DNA from: Cucumis sativus
Taxonomy: Eukaryota > Streptophyta > Magnoliopsida > Cucurbitales > Cucurbitaceae
Length of the DNA stretch: 64,000 bases
Reading direction: 5' to 3'
Assembly (NCBI RefSeq): GCF_000004075.3
Contig: NC_026660.2
Span: forward strand, 13,783,837 to 13,847,836
Both the position numbers and the translations under genes were made by a program. The first letter of the stretch is position 1, and every line of letters begins with the position of its first letter. Positions 33,077 through 46,330 of this stretch are shown here, piece by piece. The notes beneath the pieces are model-generated. The model had not been told where the DNA came from, did no database searches, and saw nothing but the letters and a program-made list of their open reading frames with translations.

Positions 33077-34311
33077 GATTCACATTCATGATGGAGAATA
33101 AATTTGTTTCCTTGTTTTTTCATTTGAAATTGGTTTGAGCAAAAATAAACCTCCACAAGTGTGGATGGAGTTGTCTTTGTTTTTTTTTCTTTTATACTTT
33201 TTCTATTTAATTAATAGTTTGATTTTGTATTGTTTAATCTTTGACTACTGAGTCCTAATTATCAGATTTCCTACTTGCAATTAATTTAAAAATACAATAT
33301 TATTTCATGTAATTTAAGTTCAAAGTCCAATTTCGCTGTGATATGTACTTAAAATTACAAATATATAATAAACTCACATGCAAACGCTAATTAAAAAGGG
33401 AAAATCTATATCTTACTGTTAATCAACAAATTTGTTATTCAATGGGTGTATTTAATCAATCCAAAGTTTCTCCAATAATTTTACTTCATAAAAATATATA
33501 TCTTTTAACCAATGAATAAAATCATTTAATTTTGTTTCACGAGTTGAATTAGAAGATTTTTAGTAGTTTTAGAATCCAATTGAAATTATACCATCATACT
33601 ATAGCTAATTAATTAAAGTAATACAACAAATCAAATTTTTGTAATCAAAGCACATTGAGAGTGGCATTACTGTTGCAAAGCTAATTATTATTCTAATTAG
33701 TAAGTAAAACAACCAACTATTCAAATTTCCAACTAAACAAATCAAATCTATAAAATAAATTATTGGATGGAGAGTAACAACACAGCCTAAGAGATTATTT
33801 AAATGTAAGAGAGGTAGACATGCATGGAGGGAGATTTCCTTTTTCTTTAGCATCTCGTTGATATCAAATGTCGATAGTTGTTGGATAGGTAAAAATCACT
33901 ATCTTGAAAGTAAAATTCAATTTGATCTCAGTACTAAATTGAATGTGTCAATTGATCTTCAAGGTTAACATAACTTTTCAAATCAAGTATGCATTTGTCA
34001 AACAAAGGAATGAAATAAAAAATAGATATTGATTATCGAAAGAATTGAAAAGTTTGAAAAAAAAAAGGAGAAGAATCACACCATACCAAAATCTACTTCT
34101 CAAATTTAATTTATAGAAAAGCAAAACAGTTTTAGATCTAAATTTAATTTTAGATCTATATATAAGCGGTTAGCATATTAAAAATATAACATTAGAACCA
34201 TCAAATGATTACAATATTTATAACCCTCATAACAGGAATTTCAAAAAAATAATAATCATCACTATTAATATATTTTTAATTGTAGCATTTTAGTAAAATA
34301 GTAATAGTAAT
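33077..34311. other. Spacer after peroxidase 2
   Basis: No gene recognised; AT-rich with scattered short open frames that look incidental. Confidence 0.5.
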
Positions 34312-34640
34312 CACTCCAACAACTTGGTATATTTCCGACGCGTTATGACATCGGGGAAGATTACGAAAAACATCATAAAACACTTTTCGACGTTGAAGAA
34401 AATGTCGAAAAGGACATCGGTAAAATTGTGTTGGAAGACCTATCCCCGACGCACCACAAAATTGTGTCAATAATTCATTTCTCCTGATGTTCCTTCTGTC
34501 AACGTCGCTAATGCGGTGGGTAACCTATAGAACTCTACTAACGTTCTCGTCACGTCGGGAGAAGGTGTTTTTCGACGATGTGTTGTGAAACTTTTTCCCA
34601 ATGCCATCTTACATGTATCGAAGGTCTTTTTCAACGCATT
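34312..34640 (+). mobile_element. CACTA-like terminus remnant
   Basis: The segment starts CACTCCAACAACTTGGTATA and then carries many CGACG/CGTCG motifs (for example TTTCCGACG, TTTTCGACG, CCCCGACG), the pattern of subterminal repeats at CACTA element ends. It is GC-richer than its surroundings. No second end or transposase of this family is visible; the first five bases are CACTC in place of CACTA. Confidence 0.5.
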
Positions 34641-34869
34641 GTATGCGTCGCAAATAGTATTTAAAGTTTTTTTTATATATATATTTTACATTATTATTAT
34701 TAATTTTTTAATTTGTTTAATTATATATATTTTTTTTTGTTTCAATTGTAGGTCTAAAACTGAACAACCAAAATAGTAAATAATATATCTAAATCGAAAT
34801 TGTATTATAATTAGATAAACGTCACAAGAACATAATTTTAAATTTGTTAAGAAAAAGTGACATGAAAAT

Positions 34870-35007
34870 GGACTCAAGTTTGTGCTGTCGAACAAGGTCT
34901 CTGAGTATCAAATGGCTTTTGTGAAGGGGAGACAAATTATTGATGTTGTTCAATTCTTAAGGCAAATGAGAGGTTGTGGACTATTGGAAAGTGAAGAAAA
35001 CTAAAGG
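34870..35007 (+). pseudogene. LINE reverse-transcriptase fragment
   Basis: A short stretch encodes 'SEYQMAFVKGRQIID', the motif of plant LINE reverse transcriptases, and, one frame over, 'DYWKVKKTKG', which follows a little later in the same family. The piece therefore has a frameshift near 34970. It ends abruptly at the left end of the CACTA element (35008), and I cannot find its continuation on the far side. Confidence 0.75.
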
Positions 35008-35150
35008 CACTACACGAAAAATTACCTATTACGACAGTTGATTATATCCCAAATTGAGAAGAGGAGAAAAAACTGTCACAAAACGTCAAGATGCGCGTTC
35101 TTATCTGTGACAGTTATTTGTTGTCATAAAATGGTCAAAAAAATAATTTA
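35008..35150 (+). repeat. Left terminal and subterminal repeats of the CACTA element
   Basis: After CACTACACG come ACGACAGTT, AACTGTCACAAAACGTC and TCTGTGACAGTTATTTG. The right subterminal region has the same motifs. Confidence 0.7.
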
Positions 35151-37148
35151 TTTATTTACTAAAATGAAATTTAATAAATTTGGATTTCCCCCGATTCTCA
35201 AAACTCACACAGACTTTATGTTCCCCCTTCGCACGCGATTCCAAATTATCGCTTCAATTCGACCACTTCGTCCCGTAACCAACCACCGCCGACCGTCTCC
35301 AAACATCGTTCACCTAAAATCATCGCCAATCATGGGAAAACGTCTTTCATCTCCGCCATTCAGTAACAATCAGCAACGTTTTGTCAAGTTAAGTTTTTCT
35401 TCACCTTTCCTAAAAATCTTTCGTAGGTCCTAAGAAATCAACGGCGTTTTTGTTAACAATGTTTTTCATCTACTTGTATACTTACAAACATGAAATTTTC
35501 GTTTGCTAAACCTGTGCATAAAGAAATATGTGGATTTTAACGTTGATATGTAATCTTCAAAAGTTGTGTGTGATGTAATCTTGTTTTGACTTCGAGGGAG
35601 AAGAGATTAATCTTGTTCTTTCTTGGTTTGTTTATAAGAATTAATTCCACGTGTTTGTGAGCAATTGGATAATTAGATTTTAATTAGATTTTAGGATAAT
35701 TGGATAATTATCAGCAACATCCTAGTTTTTATTAGATTTTAATTCCTTTAATCATGCATTAGAATATTAATTGAACCCAGTTACGATCCTTTTAAACAAA
35801 ATAATTATATCGATAATTAATTATTAAATTATGATTATCATTAAATAAACAAACACACACTAACATACACGATGACCGACGAGACATACAGATTAATAAT
35901 TAATCATTAAAGGAACAAAATACATTGGAACCGATGGTGGTTTTGTGTATGCGCTCACACACGTATATGTCATTTAATTTATTTCTTCCCTCATGCTTTC
36001 AAATTTAGTTCAAATTAACAATCAATAATTAAACAACCCTTTTTAATTCAAATCATAATTGATGACTAAATAATATTAATTTAAATCCATGAAAACATAT
36101 GCAACCCAAACATTAAAAATCAACTATTAATTATCCATGTAAAATCAAAAGTTCTCGATCAACACTCTCATACCACGTGTAAACTTTAGTTTCATGATTA
36201 TACAACAATAAAACTCTAACATTGCATATAACAATAAGTGTCAATATCTTTGAACTACATGATCTTACAAATTAAAGTTTACACGTGGTTCTTGCAACCG
36301 TTCATTAATCGTTGATTTTTTGTTATATGACCTTAATTCGTTCTTGCAACCACATGAGCTTATTTTGTGAATTTGAGTTATGCTCAATTTCTATTTTCTA
36401 ACTGTTAATTTCTCTTCAATTTTAATTTCTGGCAGTGTACTGTGGTACAATCTAAAATTAGTCTAATTACTTGTACAGTGTAAGCCAAACTACTTATACA
36501 AACCTACCCTAATCAACTAACTAAAGACAAACTATTGTTATAATTATTTGTCAACTAATTCCCTTCATCATTCATCATGTCTATAAAGGAAATTGTCCTT
36601 CAAATGTTTTATGCTAATTGGGGGTTGTTGAACCTAGTCCAGAAGTTTCTTTCAAGATGGTTTCATCACTAATGTGGTAATGAGACAACCTTTCAAATTA
36701 ATGTAACAAATTTCATTAGTTTTCATCATGGCATTCGAGTGATTCGTTTAATAGGGACGAAAGTCTTCAAAACTGTCAAAGTCGACAAAATCCAATAGTG
36801 GAGGTCTGAATTGACTCAAGTCTTAGGAGAATGTTTTATGGTATTTGAGTGTTAATAGGTGGATAATGATATTTTCTTCGTATATATAGTTACAATATTT
36901 TCTTTAGTATATATAATTTTGATGTTGATTATCTATTTTGGAAAATATACTTTTGTGTGTCTATCTGTGACGCTTTTTCCTACCACAATCGTTTCAAATA
37001 CAACTAGAAAATTCCTAAATGGTATGAAATAAATTATTAAGTACTTTGAGGATTATCTACCGTTTTGAAAGTTTGAGTTTTAAAAGTTGTTGCCTATAAT
37101 CTCTTTTGTAATCAGGTTTATTTCGAGGCCAACTTAGACCTCTACACA

Positions 37149-40100
37149 ATGGACAAGTCATGGATGACCCAAAATAGGATGTCAAGAGAATATGATTTAG
37201 GAGTCGAAAGGTTCATTAAATTTGGGTTGAGTCATGCCAAAGGTCTTAATTCAATTAGATGTCCATGTTTGAATTGCGGCAATCGTTTACTTAAGGATGT
37301 CTCAACAGTTCGGTATCATTTGTATGCCAATGGAATTGATAAGAGTTACAAGGTATGGTTCTGGCATGGTGAAGAATTGAACTCAGATAACGTTGCCAAC
37401 ACGATGGAAAATACAGTGGATGAAACTGATGAAAACGACGATTTATTTAATACAATTAATATGGTTCAATCTGTTCAAGAACAATCTTGTAATGCATCAA
37501 ATACCTTCGACACTATGTTTGATGACGCGAAGAAACCCTTATACCCAGGATGTAAGAAATTCACAAAGTTATCAGCCCTCGTGAGATTGTATAACCTGAA
37601 GGTTAGGTATGGTTGGGCGAATACTAGCTTCTCTGAATTGCTGTCCATAATAAGTGATCTATTACCTGATAACAATGAAATTCCATGTTCTTTGTACGAA
37701 GCGAAGAAAACACTTGGTGCCCTAGGACTGAGTTACCAAAAGATTGATGCATGCCCTAATGATTGTTGCTTGTACAGAAAAGAATATGAAAAGTTGACCA
37801 AGTGCCCTAAGTGTGGTTTGTCAAGGTGGAAGATCGCTAAGAACACAAAAAAGGAAAATAGTGGTGTGGCTGCTAAGCAGATGTGCTACTTTCCAATAAT
37901 TCCAAGATTTATAAGAATGTTCAAGAGATCTGAAAATGCTAAGAACTTGTGTTGGTATGCGATAGATAGACAAGTTGATGGTATTTTGAGACACCCGGCT
38001 GACACTCCATCATGGAGGTTGATAGACCACATGTTGCCAACCTTTGGGTCAGAACCGAGAAATCTCCGTTTGGGTTTGTCTACTGATGGAATTAACCCAT
38101 TTGGAGATATGTCGACGACGTACAGTTGTTGGCCCATCATCACTACAATATACAACCTTCCACCATGGCTGTGTATGAGAAGAAAACATTTGATGCTGAC
38201 AATGTTAATATCAGGTCCAAAGCAACCGGGCTACGATATCAATACGTACTTAGCACCTTTAATTGATGATCTACAAACGTTGTGGATGGATGGAGTTCGT
38301 TGTTTCGATGCATATAAGGAAGAATATTTCACACTGCAGGCTGTATTATTATGAACCATCAACAATTTTCCAGCATACGGTAATCTATGCGATTTTAGTG
38401 TGAAAGGATATAAGGCTTGTCCAATATGTGGAGAGGAGACTACTTCTATAAGATTGCAACATGGAAAAAAAATGTCATACATGGGACACAGGAAGTATTT
38501 GCCAAGACATCATCCATACAAATTACAAAAAAAAAAAAAAATTAATGGGAAGCAAGAGCATGGAATTCCTCCACAACCCTTGTCGGGCGAGGCCATGTAC
38601 CTTAAGATGAAAGACATGATATTTTCATGTGGGAAGAAGTGTGGGAAGACCGTGCATAATGAAGGTGGCAATGACTATTGGAAAAGAAGACCTGATTTTT
38701 TTCAACTACCATATTGGAAACACTTGCATGTTCGACACTGTTTAGACATAATGCATATTGAAAAAAATGTATGCATGAACATAGTGGGCACCTTACTTGA
38801 TATACCAGGAAAAAGTAAGGATGGGATGAATACTAGACTTGACTTGGTTGATATGAAAATTAGACCAGAATTGGCAACCAACGTTTACTGGTAATAGAAC
38901 TTATATCCCTGCGGCATGTTATACACTGTCAAAAGAAGAGAAGTATCGATTTTGCAAGACTTTGTCAGAAATTAAAGTTCCAGAAGGTTATTCAGCAAAT
39001 ATTAGTAGTCGTGTCTCTTTGGATGACTTAAAACTGACCGGCCTTAAGTCGCACGACTGTCATGTTTTAATGCAGCAACTGCTTCCAATTGCAATACGTT
39101 CAGTCCTACCGAAGAATGTGAGGTACACTATTAGTAGATTGTGCTTCTTCTTCAATGCGATTTGTGCCAAAAGTTTTTCTGTCTCAGATCTTGATGCACT
39201 TCAAGAAGATATAGTTCTGACTTTATGCAATCTTGAGAAGTATTTCCCACCCTCGTTTTTTACAATCATGGTTCACCTTGTCGTTCATCTCGTTAGAGAA
39301 GTAAAGCTTTGTGGACCAGTATATTTGCGATGGATGTACCCATTTGAACGATGCATGAAAGTGTTGAAAAGTTATGCGAGGAGGCATTGCAGAAGCAAGC
39401 ATATGCGAGGAGGCAGTTAAATTCTGTTCAGGTTTTCTTTCTGGATTAGATCCTATTGGACTTGGGTCACTCAATTCAAGGACAGAAATACAAAGCGTTC
39501 GACTGCTATCAGCAGGAACATACGTTCGACCCGATGTCCAACAACTCAAGCAAGCACATCTTCATGTCTTACAGAACATTGGAGAAGTGCACCCATACGT
39601 TGAGTAAGCATTCGTATGATTATATACTGTCATTAATTTACCCTCAAGCCACCAATTTAATGTATGAAACATTTCGTAGGCAACATTTCAATCAATTAAA
39701 GATGGAAAATCGCAGAAGAGCAAAAAATGAACAGTGGCTACAAGTAGACATAATCGATCCTTCAGTGCATGGTTTAGGGATCGGGTACGTACACAATCAA
39801 AATTTTATTTTCGTTTAATCTAATTGTTCAATATTTAGAACGACTAATTGTTCTATTCAATAGATGATGAGTGAACTACAGGAAGGGAAGGTGCTCTCGA
39901 ACACCATACGTTGGCTTGCACATGGACCCCACCCTGCTTTAATGATGTACGACGGATACATAATTAATGGAACGTCTTACCACACAAAATCTCGTGATGA
40001 CTACCGAACGGTGCAAAACAGTGGGATTATGTTAGTCGCAACAACAATGCAAGTGTCAAGTGCGAAGGACAAAAACCCGGTCGTCTGTGACATGTCTTTC

Positions 40101-40496
40101 TATGGCACCATTCAAGAGATTTGGGAAGTCAACTACAATATGTTTAAGGTTGTTCTTTTCAAATGCAATTGGGTTGAAAATAATGCTGGTGTTCGGAAGG
40201 ACGATCTGAACTACACACTGGTGGACCTTAGTCGAATTGGCCACTATTCAGATTCGTTCATTATTGCCACACACGGAAGACAAGTATTCTATGTCACAGA
40301 TCCTGTTGATGCAAGATGGTCGGTTGTTGTGATGCCACCCGAGAAGGACTTTCCCCACAAATGTGTTGATGATGACATAAATGACATCTTACCTCACTAT
40401 CCCCCACTCTCTTCTTACCACACAACTTTTGATTTTGACGAAGGTGGTGAAACATATGCTAGACCTGACTGTGAAGGCACATGGGTTACCAATTGA
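37149..40496 (+). pseudogene. CACTA transposase (tnp2 type), broken
   Basis: The order is a Transpos_assoc domain at the N-terminus (about residues 1-76, with 'RCPCLNCGN'), a Transposase_21/tnp2 core, DUF4218 (about 38962-39600, with 'FFNAICAKSFSVSDLD') and DUF4216 (about 39864-40420). The known role is binding and cutting of element ends. Breaks: an in-frame TGA at 38352, where the family has Trp, with the same frame continuing to about 38890; a frameshift there into 38962-39420; another at about 39385-39420, where ATGCGAGGAGGCA is written twice; and one near 39605. A GT-AG intron of about 78 bp (39786-39863) precedes the last exon. Few lesions in 3.3 kb suggest recent loss of function. Confidence 0.85.
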
Positions 40497-40907
40497 CTAT
40501 CCCCACAAATGAGTTAATCATTGTTGTTTTTTTCTTCGTTGTAGGACTATTCCATTTTTAGAGATGACTACTTCAGAATGTACCATTATCAAGTTTTCTT
40601 TTCATGTTCAATACTTTCTTTGTTTTCAAATTTCGGAGAATTTTATGTAGTAGATGTTCTAATTTGAAAGTGTTATGTGCGTTACCATATTTAGTGTGAA
40701 TTTTGCCTAATTAAATTTGTATGAATCGTTTCCTATTTTCTTTGAGAACCAAGGGTTTATTAATGTTGAGTTATGTTAACACTTTTTTGGTTATTTCATA
40801 TTTCACATTTACAATTAATTGTTATATAAGTGTTATGAAATATTAAATGAGTATTGTTACTAACAGTGTGTTGGGTTATGTTTTAAAACACATGTATGTT
40901 TGCAGTA

Positions 40908-43900
40908 ATGGTTCATTCAGATGATGATGAGGTTGCTACACCCATTCAAAGAGGGGAAACTAGTAGCCAGAAAAAGAAACGTGGCCCTACGGGAATGAAA
41001 GATATAACACGTTTTAGTAGTGAGGGACGGAGAATGGTTATTCAGTATAATGAACTAGGTCAACCGATTGGACCGAATGCAACGAAGTTGAAGAGTTTTA
41101 TTGGAACGACCGTAAGGTTTCACGTTCCTATCACGTACTCTACTTGGCATGCTGTTTCAATAGAGATGAAGGAGAAAATTTATGAATTGATTGAGGTAAA
41201 AATTCTTCTTATTGAGTGTTTTTAGGTTAAACTACCAACTTCAACAGATTTAATACATTTGAATTTTTTTTTTTTTTGTAGGCCGGCTTCATTCTTGACC
41301 CCAAGTCGAGGAAAAGCATACTTCAAAATGTGGGAGTATGCTATCGTGGGTTCAAGTCGAGATTAACAACTACGTACGTACTTCCATTTAAGGACGATGT
41401 GGAGAAATTAAAACACCCACCAGCGGAATACTCATTCATTGATCAAGACCATTGGGATGAATTTGTGGCTTCACGGTTGAAGGAAGATTTTGAAGTACGT
41501 ATGGATATCCAAACATTTTCTTATACTTTATGTACAATTTGTTACACAAATATGTTAATTTAATAGATGTTATACAACTTTTTCTACAGAAAAAAAGTGA
41601 AGATGGTAAACTGAAAAGGAAGCTGTACAAATACAACCATAGAACATCTCGCAAGGGGTATGCAAATCTGGTTGAGGAGTTGGTAAGTAACTGCCCTTAA
41701 AGATGTTCTTTGTTTTCATGATGTTAGATTCCAAATATAACATATACTGTTTATGTAGCGTGCATCTCTTCTTCGTCAGATCAAATAGATCGATCGATAG
41801 TATGGAAACATGCACGGTTGGATCGTAAGGGAGAGTTCCCAGATAAAGAGACGATGGACGTTGCCAATCTCATTGTAAGTTAACAAGTTGAGAAAATTTG
41901 GCAACTTATAATTTCCATGTTTTTTTTGTTACTATGGTTTCACATCTTTTAATTTCCATTTCGTGCACTCTTTTAGGACGATCTAATGGGCAACTAGAAG
42001 GGACGTAGTTTATCTGGTGGTGACGATGTTCTCACCCAGGCATTGGGAGGGAAAGATCGTCCGGGCATACTCCGAGGCGTGGGGAAGTACGTGACTAAGA
42101 AAAAATATTTCCATACCCCAATGGAATCTAAAGAAGGTAATGAGGAGAGGACAGTGTATGAGGAACGTGATCAAATGGCCAAACGAATTATCGAGCTAGA
42201 AGCGGAGTTGCATAGAATGAAAAAAGATGAGTGTGCGAAAGGAGATGAAGAAGAACAAGACCCTAGTATGTGTTCGAAAGGAACACCATCAGTTGAAGGG
42301 GTTTCAGATGATGAGACTGAAGACGTAGCCTCTGATTCAGTACCAGATAAAGCGGCTGACGTTGTGACAGAAGTGAACAAAGAAGAAAATGTGGGGGACA
42401 CAAGATCAAGTGACTTGAAGGTTAGTTTAAAGTATACTTTACTAATTAAGGCACACTGCTCCACAACAATTCTATATACGTGTTTAATCTTGTAAGAAGT
42501 TAGACATAACCCTGAAAACGTATTGACTAACTTTACGTGCACATATTTAACATATAATTCTACGTAGGTTGGAACTCCGTGTATGCTTGCGTTTGAAACT
42601 GAAGATACTATCATTGCACATGGGACAATATTTGATGCTGAAGGTGACGGTGAGAACATCAAGGTATCAGTGGATGTTGTCCTCGATGGCCAATGTGTGA
42701 TTCCAAATCCGACAAAGGAAGGAGTCACCAAACTGACGCATGAAGTCGGATCACATTTAATGTGGCCACGACATCTTGTTCTTACTAGGAATGATAAGGT
42801 AATTGTCTGTCTTATTGTGTTGGAGTTTTTATGCATCAAATTATACTAACAGTAGTTGAACTTTTTGTGATAGACGGAAATTGTGGGCTTCAATACGGAT
42901 CCGTCCACATTCTCTAGTGCATCATATCTACGTGCTCTAGTGGCACTCTGGTGTTTGGTTAGACTCGTTGAACATATGGGGTCATCGATTCAACTAAACA
43001 CGCCTTCAGATCTATTCGGTGTGAAGAGAAAATGTTGCATTATGGTTGAGTCACTGAGGGATTTCTCGTCAATGCAGCCAATATGCACATCATGCCTAGA
43101 TGCTTACATGATGTAAGATTTCCTTTTAATATATATACGTCATTGATGGTTGCGGTCTCCTTTTAATTGTAATGTCATTTCATTGTGTAGGTACCTTCAC
43201 ACAATTATGGTACAAGGACGAAGTTCAAGCTTGTTCAAGTTCATGGATGCCGGATCTGTAAGTTACTCGAGTTACAAACAATCGCATGCGCAGTTGTTGA
43301 ATGCTCGACTTCTCGGAGCCGAGTATGACCAAGTAGTATTGTTCCCATACAACTCTGGGTAAGCGCATGATAATGACATTTTCATTAACATTCACGATTT
43401 GAATTCACTATTAAAATATTAATTTATAATGGTGGAAATGTGTTCTTAGCAATCACTGGACATTGGTCGTTGTTAATCCTACAAAGGGTGCTGCATATTG
43501 GATTGACCCGTTGAAGAATCGGATTGACGGAGACATGAGTGAAGTGCTTCAAATGTAGGTCATATTATTGTCGTTAATGTCTTTTATTATGTGTGCAACT
43601 ATTTTAATTATGTAACAATCTTATATTATGTGGTAGGTCATTCAATATATCAAAGAAGAAAAAACTGAATTGGAAGGTTGTTAAGGTATGTGGCATTGAC
43701 CAGTAGGGTAGTCGTAAATAAGTTATTAATTTAAACGTTTCACATGTATTTTTTGTATTCTACATCCAGTGTCCCAAACAAAATGGGGTGGTAGAATGCG
43801 GGTACTATGTTATGCGATTCATGCAGGACATAATTTCTGCGAGGAGTACTTCGATTGTAGATGTCGTAAGTATTAGAGTTTTAAAACCACTTTATGTCAT

Positions 43901-44039
43901 TGTTTGGAATGAAAATAATTCTTAACCACTTTATTATTTACAGATGAAAAGTTTACCTCCTACGTACTCTCAAGATGAAATCGATGAAGTTAGATCGGAA
44001 TTGGCGGAGTTCCTTTCTAAGCACGTACATCGTGCTTAG
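40908..44039 (+). pseudogene. CACTA second protein: Transposase_24 plus Ulp1/C48 protease
   Basis: Exons I can place: 40908-41195, 41282-41494, 41590-41682, then further pieces near 41761-41875 and 41977-42420, and the protease part from about 42570 to 44039 over seven short exons, all with GT-AG borders. The N-terminal part has the Transposase_24 region ('LKSFIGTTVRFHVPITY'), the middle an acidic coiled-coil-like stretch, and the C-terminal part a C48 cysteine protease fold with its catalytic set: His (NHW, 43454), Asp (WIDP, 43505), Gln (KQNG, 43779) and Cys (ECGYY, 43797). Ulp1-type enzymes cut SUMO conjugates; the target here is unknown. A TAG at about 41996 (after 'DDLMGN') interrupts the frame, so full length is unlikely unless splicing avoids it. 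Confidence 0.8.
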
Positions 44040-46330
44040 CACCAGATTAGGAAACAACATTTTTTGAAGTATTTTGTGGGGATTTTTTGTTAATATAATT
44101 TTGTTAAACCCGAACGACACACAAGAAAATGTTAAGCACATTGTTTTGAACAAACTTAAGCATGAAAGGGGTAAGTGAATGGTTATTTTATCACATCTAA
44201 GTATATGTGACTTGCTTTTAAGTAAGTGGATATAAATGTGTGTTTGCTTATATGTTTCTTAGGAAGAGTTCGATATATATGTGACTGGCTCATGGAATTT
44301 TGTTATTTGGTGCCATACTGCATTGAGATATGAATCTTCTTGCAATCAAATAACTGCCGAAGGTGATTATTTGCTTGTGTCCTTGGTTCACTAGCTTTGA
44401 ATGTTTAATATACGGATTCTGGATTAGAGATGTATGTTTTTGCAATGTGCTGTCTAATTGGTTTTTGTAATTCAGTACTGCGGTCTTCCAAAATATGGAC
44501 AGCTTTGTCATACACATGGGATAATGTTGGGCACTTCATTCAAGTAAGACGCTATAGACCTACATTGCCGCAAACCAACAATGAATGGTACGTCATTACA
44601 TGTATGTTTTCACATGAACCCTTCATTCCCTGTAGCACTTTTTTTGTTCATGAACCTGAGTAGTTGATGTAATCTTCCTATTCGTTTTAATAATTTGAGA
44701 GAATTGGTACATGATTATTCATAGTTCATCTTTATTTGCGATGATTGCCTAATACAAACTGTTCAACTCTAAGGATTACAAATTGTCGTACATGTATTGT
44801 CGTAGGTTTTTTGTTCTAAGGACTAGGAACAACCCAAGAAGTTGTTCAATTTGCAGTGGTCATTTGGTTGGACGTTCTTCTTCTCCTTGATCTCTTTCTC
44901 TTCTTCTTAGGAACTTCATTTTCATTATCAGATTTGATATCCATTACCATATTATGTTCGGCATCTGTAATATGATAATTTGGTTCTTCCACTTCTTCTT
45001 GCAGTGACCATTTGTTTCTTATCATTATGAGCTATATTATTGGTCAAATGAGAACTCATATTCCAAAGGGAAAGATCTCCCACAAGCAAAACTCTTATTA
45101 CAAAGCTTGCAAACATGTGTTGACCCTAAATTAGCTTCCATTCACGAAAGCCTATTATTTTCCAACACACCTAAAATGAAAACTAAATACAAGACCCAAT
45201 ACACAATGAAAACAGAAAAACATGTTTGCAGAATATGAAGAGGGACGACCATGAGTGGGGTAGTAAAATGAATAGAGAAGGGGAGAGTGAGAGGGGGTAT
45301 GTTTTTGGTATGTGTATTCTGGAGAGAAAGAGTAGCAGATAGACCCTTGAAAGGCATTCCATCACTTGCCTGATCTTCCAAAATCTGGTATTCCATCATC
45401 TATGAATTGCTAAAAAAGTTCACAACACAACACAACAAAATTTGGTATTCCATCACAACACACTTCACAACACACCCAAAATTGCTGATCCTACTACTTG
45501 AGTAACACACTAGAACTCTGCATCACTTCACAATACAGAATTTGCTCAAAAACTATTATTTCCACTTCAACCGACTATCTTTGATAAGCCAATTCTAAAA
45601 CAAAACTAAGCATATCATCTCTTGAATATACCCTTATAAAGAAATTTAAAAAATATATCAACAAAAGATCAAGACCAAGCAGAGAAGTCCATTTATCTTC
45701 ATGCAACGCAAAGGAATCACCCAAAACTACCCATCTTTCCAAGACAACTTTAAATCCACAGGTTTTTTCTTCCCTTTTTCAACTTGTTGTTTGCTGTGTT
45801 TGCCTAATGTAGTCCTCATGTGCTTCTCTTTTCATTTCATGGAATCAAGTGTTGAAGTTCTTGTTTGTGTTCTGTATTTTGTTGAGACATTGATTTAGTT
45901 ATTCATTGACTGTACGTATGTGTTATGGATACTTATATTCATGTTGTCTTTGTAGGTTCAACTGGAGTCGACAACTTCATGAGTTTTCTTTCAAAGAACA
46001 TTTTCAGAGACGAACATTCTCGGTTGGTCGTTTATGCTTCTGCAGAAAATCTTGTTAGATGTATTCTAATGCTATTTAAAATATTTTTTGATTAAGGGCT
46101 AGTATTCCGTACATGTGGATTATTAAAACTTGTATTAAGATGTACAAATATTATAAATTGTATTATAGTGTATATATATTAAAGTGTTGGCTATTTTTTT
46201 GTACATTGGTGTGAAACTTGTATAAATTCAAATTTGTCATTCTCAGCTACATTATTGTCATTCAAATGGTTCGTGTAATGGTGGAGCTGCATGGAGAACA
46301 GAAAAAAACTATAGTAAATTGAGAAATGTG
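44040..46330. other. Right internal non-coding part of the CACTA element
   Basis: No further conserved domain is recognised. Open frames at 44430, 45142-45399 and 45701 are short and give no family match by eye. Confidence 0.5.

Noticed and set aside
42171-42839. 222-codon open frame on the minus strand
   Set aside because: It is antisense to the second CACTA gene, whose plus-strand exons have recognisable domains and GT-AG borders; the minus reading is rich in Ser and Thr and has no family match.
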